From assembly GCF_024666525.1 (NCBI RefSeq), contig NZ_CP088294.1, forward strand, positions 4,650,001 through 4,714,000: a DNA stretch of 64,000 bases, in the 5' to 3' direction. This DNA comes from Pseudomonas sp. J452. Its GTDB lineage: Bacteria; Pseudomonadota; Gammaproteobacteria; Pseudomonadales; Pseudomonadaceae. Shown piece after piece: positions 20,209-29,633 of this stretch. Position numbers and translations under genes: made by a program. The notes beneath the pieces are model-generated. The model had not been told where the DNA came from and did not search any database. It worked only from the letters and a program-made list of their open reading frames with translations. Positions within the stretch are counted from its first letter, which is position 1. The number at the start of each line of letters is the position of its first letter.

Positions 20209-21279
20209 TTAGTAGCCAGTCATCTCCAGATAGCCACGCCCACCGACGCTGCCGCGCAGGTGCACCGGGCCTTCCCAGTAGGGGAAGGTGGTGCCCATCC
20301 AGGCCTGCGGCTGCAGCGCCTCGACCTCGATATCCACGCCATGGCCCGCCACCTGCACGCGCCAGCGAGTCGGCAGCCGACGACCGTTATCCAGCTCGGT
20401 AGTGGCCAGCGGGCTGAGCTGGATCTGCTCACCGCGCAGCGCTTGGTTGCGGCCGTCGGCGCCGATCCAGGTGCCGGCGCGATAGGGTTGGCCATTGGCC
20501 TGGCGCACCTGGAACAGCATCAGCTTGGCGCCGCCGTCCAGGTGCAGGGAGAACCAGTCCCAGCCCTGCTGCTCGGCGGCCAGCGGCTGGCTGCTCCATT
20601 CGCGGTCGAGCCAGGCCTGGCCGCTGACCCGATGGCGCTGGCCGCCCTGCTCGATCGTGCCGCTGACCCGGTAGAACGGCTGGCTGTAGTAGTAGGAGGC
20701 CTGGCCCTGGCCGGACTTCTCGCTGTAGCCCTGCGCGCCGTGCAGCACCAGCGGGCCGTCGGCGCGCAGTTGCAGGTCGTAGCCAAAGTCCGCGCCGGCG
20801 GCCTGCATCTGCAGCTGCTGCAGGCCCTCGCCAGCCGTGCTGTGCAGCGACCAGTCGTCGATCCAGGCGCGGAACGGTTGCGCCGCCACCCCGGCCTGGC
20901 CGATGCCGCCACGGCCCAGGCGCTCGGCGAACTGGTGGCCGAACGGCCCGCTCTGGCCGGCGTGGCCCAGCCACAGGTTGGGGCTGTCCCAACCCGCCTG
21001 CTCGGCACCCGGGCGCAGCGCCGAGCGGAACAGCGTCCACTGCACGCCCCAGTCGCGGCCCTGCTCGTCAGTCAGGTTGGCGGTGACGTACCACCATTCG
21101 ATGCGGTAGCCGTGGTGGGCGCCATGATCGAGCGGGAACTGCAGCGGCCGACCCGGCTCGACCGGGACGAAGCCTTCCACCGCCTGGCCAAGGCCAGCGA
21201 AACCGGCGCTCGGCGCGGGCGCGTCGTCACAGCCGCCGAGCAACGTGGCAGCCAGTAGAAGTAGAGCCCTAGCGTTCAT
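20209..21279 (-). CDS. AttH/CrtC-like lipoprotein of an ABC export operon
   Basis: The protein has 356 residues. It begins with a lipoprotein signal (MNARALLLLAATLLGGC, lipid attached to the Cys). The mature protein shows the lipocalin-like AttH/CrtC (hydroxyneurosporene synthase) pattern: FPLDHGAHHGYRIEWWYVTANL, GWDWFSLHLDGG and AWLDREWSSQ. In pseudomonads such proteins are the third gene after an ABC ATPase and an FtsX permease, as here: it overlaps the permease gene by 11 bases. It probably works in the envelope with that transporter. CrtC-type hydratase activity is not implied. Confidence 0.82.
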   Translation of the reverse strand: MNARALLLLAATLLGGCDDAPAPSAGFAGLGQAVEGFVPVEPGRPLQFPLDHGAHHGYRIEWWYVTANLTDEQGRDWGVQWTLFRSALRPGAEQAGWDSPNLWLGHAGQSGPFGHQFAERLGRGGIGQAGVAAQPFRAWIDDWSLHSTAGEGLQQLQMQAAGADFGYDLQLRADGPLVLHGAQGYSEKSGQGQASYYYSQPFYRVSGTIEQGGQRHRVSGQAWLDREWSSQPLAAEQQGWDWFSLHLDGGAKLMLFQVRQANGQPYRAGTWIGADGRNQALRGEQIQLSPLATTELDNGRRLPTRWRVQVAGHGVDIEVEALQPQAWMGTTFPYWEGPVHLRGSVGGRGYLEMTGY

Positions 21280-23737
21280 CAGCGAATTGCCTCAACAGGT
21301 CGGCCGGCTGGCGGCGCGCCAGTTGCCACAGCGGCCCGGCGGCGGCCAGCAGGCTGGTGCACAGGCCGAGCAGGCCCAACTGCAGCAACTGGGTGGGGAA
21401 CACATGCAGCGGCAGGCGCCAGCCGAAGGCCTGCACATTGACCACCGCCACCAGGCACCAGGCCAGCAGCAGGCCCAGGGGCATGGCCAGCAGCACGGTG
21501 AGGCTGGCCAGCAGCAGCGTCTGCCCCAGGCTCAGCCAGGCCAGGCGCACCCGCCCCAAACCCAGCGCCCAGAGCGGCGCCAGCTGGCCCAGGCGACTCT
21601 GGCCAAGGGTCAGCAGGCTGATGAACAGCGCCACGCCGGCCACACCGAGGGTCAGGCTGTTGAGCGCGGCGGTGGCGGCGAAGGTGCGCTCGAACACCCG
21701 AGTCGACCAGCGCTTGAGCGAGGCCTGGTCGATCAGCCGAGTGCCATCCAGGGCGTAGCGTTGCTCCAGCTCGGCCTTGAGCAGTGCGACCCGCGCGGCC
21801 GGCAGGCGCAGGCTGAGGTTGCTCAGGCTGGCGTCCGGCCAGTGCCGGCGCAGCCAGGCGGCGTTCAGCAACAGATGGCCCTTGGGGTTGCCGTAGTCGG
21901 CATACAGGCCGAGTACCGGCAGGCGTTGTTCACCACCAGCCGCCGGTAACGTCAGCGCATCGCCCAGGCGCAGCTTGAGCCGGCGCGCCAGTTGCTCGCT
22001 GAGCAGCACGCCCTGCCCCGCCGCCAGCTGCGTCCAGGCGTCGTCCTGCTGCTCCAGCAGCGGCCAGTGCTGGCGGTAGCTGGGGTGATCGACGATGCCC
22101 TGCAGCTGCGCCGGCCAGCCCTGCAGGCGCAGGTCGACCCGCCAGTGCGGCAGGATCGTGATGCCCGGCTGTGCCTCGAGCCAGGCGCTGATCTGCTCGG
22201 CCTGCTCGGTGTCGCGCGGGGCCAGGTACAGCTCGGCGGACAGGCGCTGGTCGAGCCAGCCGCTGAAGGTCTGGCGAAAGCCCTCGGTCATGCTGCCGAC
22301 GCCGACGCTGGCGGCCAACGCCAGCAGCAGGGCCATCAATGCCAGGGCCAGGGCCGGCAGCTGCTGGCGGCTGTCGGCGACGAACCATTCGCTCAGCGGC
22401 CCGCGACAACGCCGGGCGAGCAGCGCCAGGGCACCATCCAGCAAGGCCGGCAACAGCAGCGCCGCGGCCAGGAGCAAGACGGCGAGCAGGACGAAGGCCG
22501 TCAGCAGGCTGTCGCCGAACCGCCAGCAGGCTAGCGCCAGCACCAGCAGCCCGGCCGCCAGCCAAGCCTGGCGCCGTAACCACAGGCCCTGAGCCAGGCG
22601 CCAGGCCTGCGGCTGGGCCAGCGCCAGCAACGGCAGGTTGGCCGCACGCAGCAGGCTGCTGGCGCCGGCGAGCAAGGCACCAAGCAAACTGATGGCCAGC
22701 CCGGCCAGCCACCACTGCGGCGCCAGGCTGAGCTGGCCGGCCACCTCGGCGCCATACAGGCCGCGCAGGCTGGCGGCGACATCGGCCAGCAACAGGCTGG
22801 CCAGCCCGTAGCCGCTGGCCACCCCGGCCAGGCCGCTGAGCAGGGCGAACAGGCCCAGTTCGATGGCCAGCGCGCCGAGCAGCCCGCCCAGGCTGACGCC
22901 GCAGGCACGCAGGGTGCGCAGCAGGCCACGGCGCTGCTCCAGGGCCAGGCCGATGGCGGCATGCACGATAAACAGGCCGACGATAAAGGCCAGCAGGCCG
23001 AGGGCCGTGAGGTTGAGGTGGAAGCTTTCGGTGAGGCGCTGCAGGTCGTCGCCGTCCGCGGCCGGTTGCAGCTGCAGCACGGCCTGCAGTTCGCCCGGCA
23101 GCACGCGCGTAGCGAAATCCGCTGGCAGCAGCAGGCGCGACAGTTGCCCCGGCGCCTGCAACAGGCGCTGGGCCTGGCCGATATCGACCACGATCACCCC
23201 CGGTGCCAGTTGCTCCTGCACCTGCAGCGGCGGCAGACGCTGGCCGTCTGCCGTGAGCGCCTGTTCGCCCACGCGCAAACCTAGGCGTTGCAGGGTGTCG
23301 GCGGCAATCCAGGCCTGACCCGGACTGCCGAGGAAGCTGGCGATATCCAAGCCATCGGCTGGGCGCCCGGCCACCGCGCTGCCGTGCGGCAGGCTCAGCG
23401 GCTCGATGCCAAGCAGTTGCACGCTCAGCGGTTCCTCGCCGGCGAAGCGCAGGCGCCCTTCCAGCAGCGGCGACACCGGCCAGCCGCTGCGGCGCAGCTG
23501 CACATAGGCGGCCTGGGCAAAGCGTGGGCCCTGACGCGCCACCAGCTGCGCCTGCGCCGGGCCGGCCAGCACCGCACTGGCGCGGGCATAGTCGGCGCGC
23601 GCCTGGCTGTTCAGCGCCTGTACCCCGGTCCATAACGCGGTGGCCAGCCACAGGCCGGTGAGGATGCTGAAGAACTGCAGCGGATGACGGCGCCAGTGGC
23701 TGAGCAGTGCCTGCAGGCTGATGCGCAGCATGCCCAT
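21269..23737 (-). CDS. FtsX-family ABC transporter permease
   Basis: The protein has 822 residues. It has an N-terminal membrane segment, a large periplasmic region and two FtsX domains, with clusters of hydrophobic segments near 250-400, 420-470 and 700-810. This is the duplicated MacB/LolC-like layout of permeases that move lipids or lipoproteins out of the inner membrane, not of importers. Its start overlaps the stop of the ATPase gene by one base (TGATG), and its end overlaps the AttH-like gene, so the three are translationally coupled. The substrate is unknown. Confidence 0.88.
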   Translation of the reverse strand: MGMLRISLQALLSHWRRHPLQFFSILTGLWLATALWTGVQALNSQARADYARASAVLAGPAQAQLVARQGPRFAQAAYVQLRRSGWPVSPLLEGRLRFAGEEPLSVQLLGIEPLSLPHGSAVAGRPADGLDIASFLGSPGQAWIAADTLQRLGLRVGEQALTADGQRLPPLQVQEQLAPGVIVVDIGQAQRLLQAPGQLSRLLLPADFATRVLPGELQAVLQLQPAADGDDLQRLTESFHLNLTALGLLAFIVGLFIVHAAIGLALEQRRGLLRTLRACGVSLGGLLGALAIELGLFALLSGLAGVASGYGLASLLLADVAASLRGLYGAEVAGQLSLAPQWWLAGLAISLLGALLAGASSLLRAANLPLLALAQPQAWRLAQGLWLRRQAWLAAGLLVLALACWRFGDSLLTAFVLLAVLLLAAALLLPALLDGALALLARRCRGPLSEWFVADSRQQLPALALALMALLLALAASVGVGSMTEGFRQTFSGWLDQRLSAELYLAPRDTEQAEQISAWLEAQPGITILPHWRVDLRLQGWPAQLQGIVDHPSYRQHWPLLEQQDDAWTQLAAGQGVLLSEQLARRLKLRLGDALTLPAAGGEQRLPVLGLYADYGNPKGHLLLNAAWLRRHWPDASLSNLSLRLPAARVALLKAELEQRYALDGTRLIDQASLKRWSTRVFERTFAATAALNSLTLGVAGVALFISLLTLGQSRLGQLAPLWALGLGRVRLAWLSLGQTLLLASLTVLLAMPLGLLLAWCLVAVVNVQAFGWRLPLHVFPTQLLQLGLLGLCTSLLAAAGPLWQLARRQPADLLRQFADER

Positions 23738-24402
23738 CAGGCCCGCGCCGCCGCGACCCGGCCCAGGTGCAGGTACAGGCTGTGTTCCAGGCGGGCGGCC
23801 AGACGGGCGCTGTGGGTGACCATCAGCAGACTGCTGCCGGCCTCGTCGACCAATTGCAGGAGCAGGTCGAGCACCGCCTCGCTGCTCGCCTCGTCCAGGC
23901 TGCCGGTGGGTTCGTCGGCCAGCACCAGCGCCGGTCGCGCAGCCAGGGCCCGGCCGATGGCCACCCGTTGCTGCTGGCCACCGGAGAGCTGTTCCGGGTA
24001 GCGCTGCAACAGCGGGCTCAGGCCCAGGCGCTCGGCCAGGTAGGCGACCCAGGCCGGATCATGGCGGCCGGCCAGGCGCGCCTGGAAGGCCAAGTTAGCC
24101 GCCACGCTGAGGCTGCTGATCAGGTTGTACTGCTGGAACACCAGGCCGATGCCTTCGCGGCGCCAGCGCGCCAGTTCGGCCTCACGGCGCCCGTCCAGCG
24201 GCACGCCGTCGACCAGGATGCGTCCGCTGTCAGCCCGTTCCAGGCCGGCGACCAGGTGCAGCAACGTGCTCTTGCCGCTGCCGGACTCGCCCATCAGCGC
24301 CAGGCTGCTGCCGCCGGGCAACTGCAGATCGACCCCACGCAGCACCGCCAGGTTGCCCTGGGCGGTGGCGAACGACTTGTGCAGATTCTCGACGATCAGC
24401 AT
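23737..24402 (-). CDS. ABC transporter ATP-binding protein (LolD/MacB type)
   Basis: The ATG at 24402 gives 221 residues starting MLIVENLHKSF; a GTG six codons upstream is less likely. Walker A is GESGSGKST, the signature LSGGQQQRVAIGRALA and Walker B LVLADEPTGSLD. The family energises MacB/LolCDE-type extraction complexes. It is the first gene of a three-gene operon with the FtsX permease and the AttH-like lipoprotein. Confidence 0.92.
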   Translation of the reverse strand: MLIVENLHKSFATAQGNLAVLRGVDLQLPGGSSLALMGESGSGKSTLLHLVAGLERADSGRILVDGVPLDGRREAELARWRREGIGLVFQQYNLISSLSVAANLAFQARLAGRHDPAWVAYLAERLGLSPLLQRYPEQLSGGQQQRVAIGRALAARPALVLADEPTGSLDEASSEAVLDLLLQLVDEAGSSLLMVTHSARLAARLEHSLYLHLGRVAAARA

Positions 24403-24594
24403 TGGCAGCTTTGCCCCCACGCAATAGCGGTCAACCCCAGCATAGGGTGCGCCGTGTGTTCACCGGAAGATGCGTACCGACCGCTGCTGAACACGGCGCC
24501 CCCTACTGACAGCAACAGCCGGCAAGCATTCTCACCTTGGCGGCACCAGCCAGTCGGCCCATGATCAGCCTTTGCCTTGCCACAGGCCAGCCGC

Positions 24595-25893
24595 ATGCCG
24601 CGTTCATCGCCACCGAATGTTTCCGCCCTGGGCCGCTTCCTGCGCCTCGGCAGCACCGGTGCGCGCATCGCCGGCAACCTCATGCTGCAGGGCCTGACGC
24701 CTGGCAAGGCGGGTCTGGACTGGCAACCGGTGGGCGATCTGCTCGGCGATGTGCTGGGGCAGATGAAAGGCCCGGTGCTCAAGCTCGGCCAGCAGGCCTC
24801 GCAGTGGCAGGGCGTGCTGCCCGAGCCGATCAGCCAGGCTCTGACGCGCCTGCAGAACCGCGTGCCAGCCCTGCCCTTCAGCGCCCTGGAAGACCATCTA
24901 CAGCAGCTCTACGACGGCCAGCTGCACCAGCTGTTCCAGCCCATCGACACCGAGCCATGCGCCGCCGCGTCGCTGGGCCAGGTGCACCGCGCCCGCGATG
25001 CCCAGGGCCAGGCCCTGGTGCTGAAGATCCAGTACCCCGGCATCCGCGAGATCTGCGCCGCCGACCTGCAGCAGTTGCGCCGCCTACTGCCGCTCGGCCG
25101 CCTGTTCCGCGCCCCGGCCGAACAGCTGGAAGCGCTGTACAGCGAATTGCACGGCAGCATCCACGCCGAGCTGGATTACCAGGCCGAGCAGGTCAGCCTG
25201 CAGCGCTTCTGCACGCACTTCGCCGACTGGCCGGGCCTGCGCCTGCCGCAGCCGCTGCCCGAGCTATGCCGTCCCGGCGTGTTGGTGCTGCACGAAGTGG
25301 CCGGACACTCGATGGCCGAAGTCGGCGGCGCTTCGGCTGAGGTGCGGGAACGCCTGGCCCTGAGCCTGTGCGACTGGCTGGGCGAGCAGGTGTTCGGCCT
25401 CGGCTTGCTGCATGCCGATCCGCACCCCGGCAACCTGGCCTGGACCGATGCCGGCGAGCTGGTGGTGTATGACTTCGGCAGCGTGCAGCCACTCGAGCCG
25501 GCGCTGCTCGATGCCTATGTGCAGCTGTTCGCCGCCCTGCGCGGGCCGAGCAGCGACGCCCTGGAGCCGGCCTTCCAGGCCCTCGGCGGGCGCCAGGCCG
25601 ACAGCCCGGCGCCGCATGGCCTGTACAAGCGCATCCACAAGTTGCTTCACCCGCTGCTGCAACCCGGCGCGCAATGGGACTTCCACGGCGCAGCCCTGCA
25701 CCAGCAACTGCTGGAACTGTTCCCGCTGCTGATGGCCGCCCTCGGCAGCCTGCAACCAGCCTCCGGCACCCTGCTGGTCAACCGTACCCTGGAAGGCCAC
25801 TACTGGAACCTCTACCGCCTCGGCGCCTGCCTGCCGCTGGCCGACCTGCTGGAGCGGCATATCAGCCGCTGGGCCGCGCGCAGATCGGCCTAG
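24595..25893 (+). CDS. ABC1 (AarF/UbiB-like) atypical kinase
   Basis: The protein has 432 residues. The ABC1 kinase-like core is marked by KLGQQASQWQG, AAASLGQVHRARDAQGQALVLKIQYPG (Ala-rich loop replacing a normal P-loop, then the catalytic Lys), HADPHPGNLAW (catalytic-loop equivalent) and VYDFGSVQ (DFG-like). UbiB-type proteins are ATPases needed for ubiquinone synthesis or lipid homeostasis. This is probably a paralogue, because true ubiB sits with ubiE and ubiJ and has two C-terminal membrane segments, which are not seen here. The ATG at 24595 is preferred over an upstream TTG. Confidence 0.87.
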   Translation: MPRSSPPNVSALGRFLRLGSTGARIAGNLMLQGLTPGKAGLDWQPVGDLLGDVLGQMKGPVLKLGQQASQWQGVLPEPISQALTRLQNRVPALPFSALEDHLQQLYDGQLHQLFQPIDTEPCAAASLGQVHRARDAQGQALVLKIQYPGIREICAADLQQLRRLLPLGRLFRAPAEQLEALYSELHGSIHAELDYQAEQVSLQRFCTHFADWPGLRLPQPLPELCRPGVLVLHEVAGHSMAEVGGASAEVRERLALSLCDWLGEQVFGLGLLHADPHPGNLAWTDAGELVVYDFGSVQPLEPALLDAYVQLFAALRGPSSDALEPAFQALGGRQADSPAPHGLYKRIHKLLHPLLQPGAQWDFHGAALHQQLLELFPLLMAALGSLQPASGTLLVNRTLEGHYWNLYRLGACLPLADLLERHISRWAARRSA

Positions 25894-26069
25894 CCCGGCT
25901 GCGCACAGGGTTGCGCCAGGCGTCGTTGAACGCGGCGGTCATAGCGATCCGATTGCCGTCGATCTTCAACTGTCTATCTTCAACTAGGCCGACAAATACT
26001 CCAGAATCGCTGGGCCCGCCGGGGCCGAACCGCCCCACGCAATTGCCACCGCACTACAAGGACGACGCC

Positions 26070-26411
26070 ATGACCGGCACATTGAAACTCCCAGCCCTGT
26101 TCGCCATCGCCCTGCTCGCCGCCTGCAGCAGCAACCCGGAAAAGCCGCAGAACCAGGCCCCGGACAGCAGCAAGGCGCTGCTCAGCGAACCCACCGCCGA
26201 CTTCGACAGCCGCTGCGACGCCGACCCGGTGCATGACCTGATTGGCGAGCAACTCGACGACGAGATGGCAGTAGAAGCGCGCGACAAGGCCGATGCACGC
26301 TTCCTGCGCATCACCCGGCCGAACCAGCCGGTGACCATGGACTACAACGCGCAGCGCCTGAACATCGACATCGACGATGCCGGCGTGGTGCTGCAGGTCA
26401 GCTGCGGTTAA
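26070..26411 (+). CDS. I78 peptidase inhibitor-family lipoprotein
   Basis: The protein has 113 residues. It starts with a lipoprotein signal (MTGTLKLPALFAIALLAACSS, Cys19 lipidated). The C-terminal 60 residues match inhibitor family I78: CDADPVHDLIGE..., RFLRITRPNQPVTMDYNAQRLNI and the closing VVLQVSCG, with two Cys that should pair. It presumably protects against serine proteases in the periplasm; activity is untested. The next gene starts four bases downstream. Confidence 0.85.
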   Translation: MTGTLKLPALFAIALLAACSSNPEKPQNQAPDSSKALLSEPTADFDSRCDADPVHDLIGEQLDDEMAVEARDKADARFLRITRPNQPVTMDYNAQRLNIDIDDAGVVLQVSCG

Positions 26412-26415
26412 GCCG

Positions 26416-26865
26416 GTGCGCTGGCTGTGCGGCGCCCTCGCCGCCTGCCTGGTCGAACCCGTTCTGGGCCTGGGCCGCGAGGTCGGCTACGCGGAAGCGG
26501 CCGGCCACTTCGCCAGCCTGCAGGAGCTGCAGCACTGCGGCGAATGGCAGCTAGGCGAACGTGCCGTAGCGCTACGCCTGCTGCGCTTTAGCCTGTATGG
26601 CCAGGACCTGCTGTTCGTCGATCTGCTGCAGCCCGCTGCCGACGGCACCCACCTGCAGGTTGAGCGCGGCTTCGGCTTCATCGAGTTCAACAACGACCAC
26701 GCCGAGATGAGCCTCGCCCAGCTGCGCTGCAGCAGCGACGGCAAGACCGGCGTGCACATCAGTGGCATCGCCGAAAACGGCCACGATGGCTCGCGCCAGC
26801 GCTTTCAGATCAATCTGGATGGCCGTAGCGGCGCCTACCGTTACCAGGCCAGCCCCAGCGAGTAG
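26416..26865 (+). CDS. Hypothetical protein with a hydrophobic N-terminus
   Basis: A GTG at 26416, four bases after the stop of the I78 gene, begins 149 residues, VRWLCGALAACLVEPVLGLG, resembling a short signal peptide. The mature part has two Cys (ELQHCGEW and QLRCSSDG), suggesting a disulfide and an export fate. I recognise no domain. Coupling with the inhibitor gene suggests a shared transcript. The start is inferred from spacing; no ATG lies nearby. Confidence 0.6.
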   Translation: MRWLCGALAACLVEPVLGLGREVGYAEAAGHFASLQELQHCGEWQLGERAVALRLLRFSLYGQDLLFVDLLQPAADGTHLQVERGFGFIEFNNDHAEMSLAQLRCSSDGKTGVHISGIAENGHDGSRQRFQINLDGRSGAYRYQASPSE

Positions 26866-27038
26866 GCCTTCCCGGCGAACGCGGCGCCCGGTTCATCTGA
26901 CCGTCAAACCAGCCACCACCGGGCTAATATTGACTTGGCCATCTTCTTGCCTGTAGATGCTTGGCCGACTGGCGACCTATCCACGCGCGCCGACACGTCG
27001 AACCGCCATTGCGAGCAAGACCACAGAGAGACCGAGTC

Positions 27039-27785
27039 GTGAAGGTCAGCCTGATCGCCCTGCTGTTGCTACTGTCGCCTGGCTACGCCAGTGCCGAACC
27101 CTGGCTGGTCTATACCCATAGCCTGGGCGAGCAAGGCGTAATCATCGATGGCACCCTGCGCGGCAAGGAGCATGGCGGCAAACGCGCCTTCTATCTAGAG
27201 CTGGTGCATGCCCTGCTGGCTGAACTGGGCAGCCCCACGCCGATCAGCGAAGTCCCTCTGGCACGCGGGCTGAAACTGGTTACCGAACAACCGCACGTGG
27301 TGCTGTTCAATCTCAGCCGCACGCCGGAGCGCGAGGGCCTGGTGCACTGGGTCGGCCCGACCCTGCAGGAAACCGACTACCTCTACGAGAGCAGCGACGC
27401 GCCCACCGGCATCCGCAGCCTGAACGATGCCCGCGACCTGCCGGTGTGCATCCTCAACGGTAGCGCTCATGACGAGCTGCTGGGCAAACAGGGCTTCACC
27501 CAGTTGAAGCGTCACAACTCCTACAGCGGCTGCTTCCGCATGCTGGCTGCCGGCCGGGTGCAACTGGTGGCCTCGGCCGATGGCGGTCTGCAGCAGAAGC
27601 TGGCCGAAGCCCAGGTCGACCCCACCCGTATCCGGGCCACTCCGGTGGTGCTTGGCCATGACCGGGGCTTTATCGCCCTGTCGAAAGACACCTCGCCGAA
27701 CGACGTGGCGCGCTGGCAGGCGGCCCTCGACAAGGTGCGCGGCAACGGCCAGTACCAGGCGCTGTACCAGCGCTACGGGCAATAG
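27039..27785 (+). CDS. Periplasmic substrate-binding-like protein
   Basis: The GTG at 27039 starts 248 residues with a signal peptide (VKVSLIALLLLLSPGYASA, cut before EPW). The mature protein resembles the type-3 extracellular solute-binding fold (PBPb): FYLELVHALLAELG, VPLARGLKLVTEQPHVVLFNLSRTPEREG and an ending ALDKVRGNGQYQALYQRYG. Stand-alone proteins of this kind are common in Pseudomonas and are not always part of a transporter; no permease is nearby. The ligand is unknown. The end overlaps nothing, but the next gene on the other strand begins 23 bases away. Confidence 0.78.
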   Translation: MKVSLIALLLLLSPGYASAEPWLVYTHSLGEQGVIIDGTLRGKEHGGKRAFYLELVHALLAELGSPTPISEVPLARGLKLVTEQPHVVLFNLSRTPEREGLVHWVGPTLQETDYLYESSDAPTGIRSLNDARDLPVCILNGSAHDELLGKQGFTQLKRHNSYSGCFRMLAAGRVQLVASADGGLQQKLAEAQVDPTRIRATPVVLGHDRGFIALSKDTSPNDVARWQAALDKVRGNGQYQALYQRYGQ

Positions 27786-27808
27786 CCGGACACGCTGGCG
27801 ACAGGCCG

Positions 27809-28696
27809 TTACCAGTCCAGTTTTAGCCGACTCTCGAAAGCGCGCTCGACACCGCTGAGCGGGTCGACGAAGCGCAGGGCCTGGGCCAGCAGCTTGAGCG
27901 GGCGGCTGTAGTCGTCCGGCGCATCGCGCGCATCGAGCAGCTCGGGGTAGAAGCTGTCGTTGCAGATCCCCGCCCCCAACGCCGCCATATGCACGCGCAG
28001 CTGGTGCTTCTTGCCGGTCACCGGGAACAGGCGGTAGCGCCACAGTTCGCCATTGCGCTCGATGACCTCGATATGGGTCTCGGTATTCGCCTCGCCCGCG
28101 CCTTCCTGCATGCGGAAAAACGGCTCGCTGGCGACCAGACGGGTAGCCCGTTGCAGGGGGAACTGCAGTTCGGGCAAGGCCGCGGCGATGGCCTCGTAGC
28201 GCTTGTCGATGCGCCGCTCGCGAAACAGCGCCTGGTAGGCGCCTCGGCTTTGCGGGTTGGCGGAGAACAGCACCAGGCCGGCGGTGTGCCGGTCGATGCG
28301 GTGCAGCGGCACCAGGTGCGGATTGCCCAGACGCCGGGTCAGGCGCGCCTGCAGGGTTTCCTCGACGTATTCGCCGGCCGGCATCACCGAGAGAAAATGC
28401 GGTTTGTCCGCCACCACCAGATGCTCATCCACATGCAGCACGCTTTCCTCGAAGGGAATGCGCGTTTCCGCCAGCACTTCGCGGTAGTACTGCACGCGCA
28501 GGCCTTCGCGGTAGGGATGCGCGGGGACGATCGGCTGGTGCTCGGCATCCAGCACGCGGCCGCGGGCCATGCGATCCAGCCAGGTGTCGCGACTGATCGC
28601 CGGGAAATGCCCGCACAGGCAGTCAAGCACGGTCGCCCAGGGACCGGCCGGCAGGTGCAGGATGCTTGGGCGAATGCTGGGGGCGGTGGCGGACAT
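27809..28696 (-). CDS. RluA-family pseudouridine synthase
   Basis: The protein has 295 residues. The catalytic Asp lies in HRIDRHTAGLVLFS, the signature of the RluA family (rRNA or tRNA pseudouridine synthases). An N-terminal S4-like region (about 30-75) precedes it, and the C-terminal RLHQL-equivalent is KKHQLRVHMAALG. The RNA target is not evident. It is convergent with the binding-protein gene. Confidence 0.88.
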   Translation of the reverse strand: MSATAPSIRPSILHLPAGPWATVLDCLCGHFPAISRDTWLDRMARGRVLDAEHQPIVPAHPYREGLRVQYYREVLAETRIPFEESVLHVDEHLVVADKPHFLSVMPAGEYVEETLQARLTRRLGNPHLVPLHRIDRHTAGLVLFSANPQSRGAYQALFRERRIDKRYEAIAAALPELQFPLQRATRLVASEPFFRMQEGAGEANTETHIEVIERNGELWRYRLFPVTGKKHQLRVHMAALGAGICNDSFYPELLDARDAPDDYSRPLKLLAQALRFVDPLSGVERAFESRLKLDW

Positions 28697-28785
28697 GGAC
28701 GGGCTCGGCTAACAACACGACGGCGCGCATTATTCCGCAATGCGGCGGCAAATGCCCGGCCACCCGTCATTCACTGCCGGCCCGG

Positions 28786-28830
28786 TACAGCCAGTACAGC
28801 CAGTACAGCCAGTACAGCCAGTACAGCCAG
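28786..28830. repeat. Five tandem copies of TACAGCCAG
   Basis: Exactly five 9-bp units in direct tandem, perfect in sequence, in the gap between the pseudouridine synthase (starts at 28696, minus strand) and the racemase (starts at 28920, plus strand). A repeat of this kind could change copy number by slippage and alter spacing in a divergent promoter region. Confidence 0.95.
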
Positions 28831-28919
28831 GCTGGCAAACGCCACGCTACTGTGACTACAGCAGTCGCGGCGTTTGCCGCAGCATGGCCTGACCTGCACG
28901 TAACGGGAGCACACTCAGG

Positions 28920-29633
28920 ATGAAAACCATTGGCCTGATCGGCGGCATGAGCTGGGAGTCGACCATCCCCTACTACCGCCACCTCAACGAGGCGGTGAAG
29001 GCACGCCTGGGCGGACTGCATTCGGCCAAACTGGTGCTCTTCAGCGTCGACTTCCACGAGATCGAGCGCCTGCAGCAGAGCGGCGACTGGGACCAGGCCG
29101 GGCGCCTGCTGGCCGACGCGGCGCAGGCCCTGGAACGCGCCGGCGCCGAGCTGCTGGTGCTGTGTACCAACACCATGCACAAGGTGGCGCCGGCCATCGA
29201 GCAGGCGGTGGGCATTCCCCTGCTGCATATTGCCGACCCGACCGCGACGGCGATCAAGGCCACCGGGCTGAGCACGGCCGGCCTGCTCGGCACCCGCTTC
29301 ACCATGGAGCAGGATTTTTACCGCGAGCGCCTGGAGCAGCGCCACGGCATCCGCGTGCTGATCCCCGACGCGCCGCAGCGCCAGGACGTGCACCGGATCA
29401 TCTACGAGGAGCTGTGCCTGGGCCAGGTGCGCGAAGAGTCGCGGGAGATCTACCGTCGCATCATCGCCAGCCTGGTGGCACAGGGTGCGCAGGCGGTGAT
29501 CCTCGGCTGCACCGAAATCGGCCTGCTGGTCGGCGCCGGGGATGCTAGCGTGCCGCTGTTCGACACCACCAGCCTGCATGCGCAGCAGGCCGCCGAGTGG
29601 GCGCTGGCCGGGCACGGGGCAAGCGCAGGCTAG
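28920..29633 (+). CDS. Aspartate/glutamate racemase family protein
   Basis: The protein has 237 residues in two Rossmann-like halves of the Asp/Glu/hydantoin racemase superfamily. The two catalytic Cys are visible in LLVLCTNTMHK (first) and VILGCTEIGLLV (second). The opening is MKTIGLIGGMSWESTIPYYR. It resembles YgeA and broad-substrate amino-acid racemases. No pyridoxal phosphate is used in this family. The end overlaps the convergent GGDEF gene by four bases. Confidence 0.9.
   Translation: MKTIGLIGGMSWESTIPYYRHLNEAVKARLGGLHSAKLVLFSVDFHEIERLQQSGDWDQAGRLLADAAQALERAGAELLVLCTNTMHKVAPAIEQAVGIPLLHIADPTATAIKATGLSTAGLLGTRFTMEQDFYRERLEQRHGIRVLIPDAPQRQDVHRIIYEELCLGQVREESREIYRRIIASLVAQGAQAVILGCTEIGLLVGAGDASVPLFDTTSLHAQQAAEWALAGHGASAG

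Noticed and set aside
28786..28830. CRISPR-like array
   Set aside because: Units are 9 bp with no spacers; it is a simple tandem repeat.
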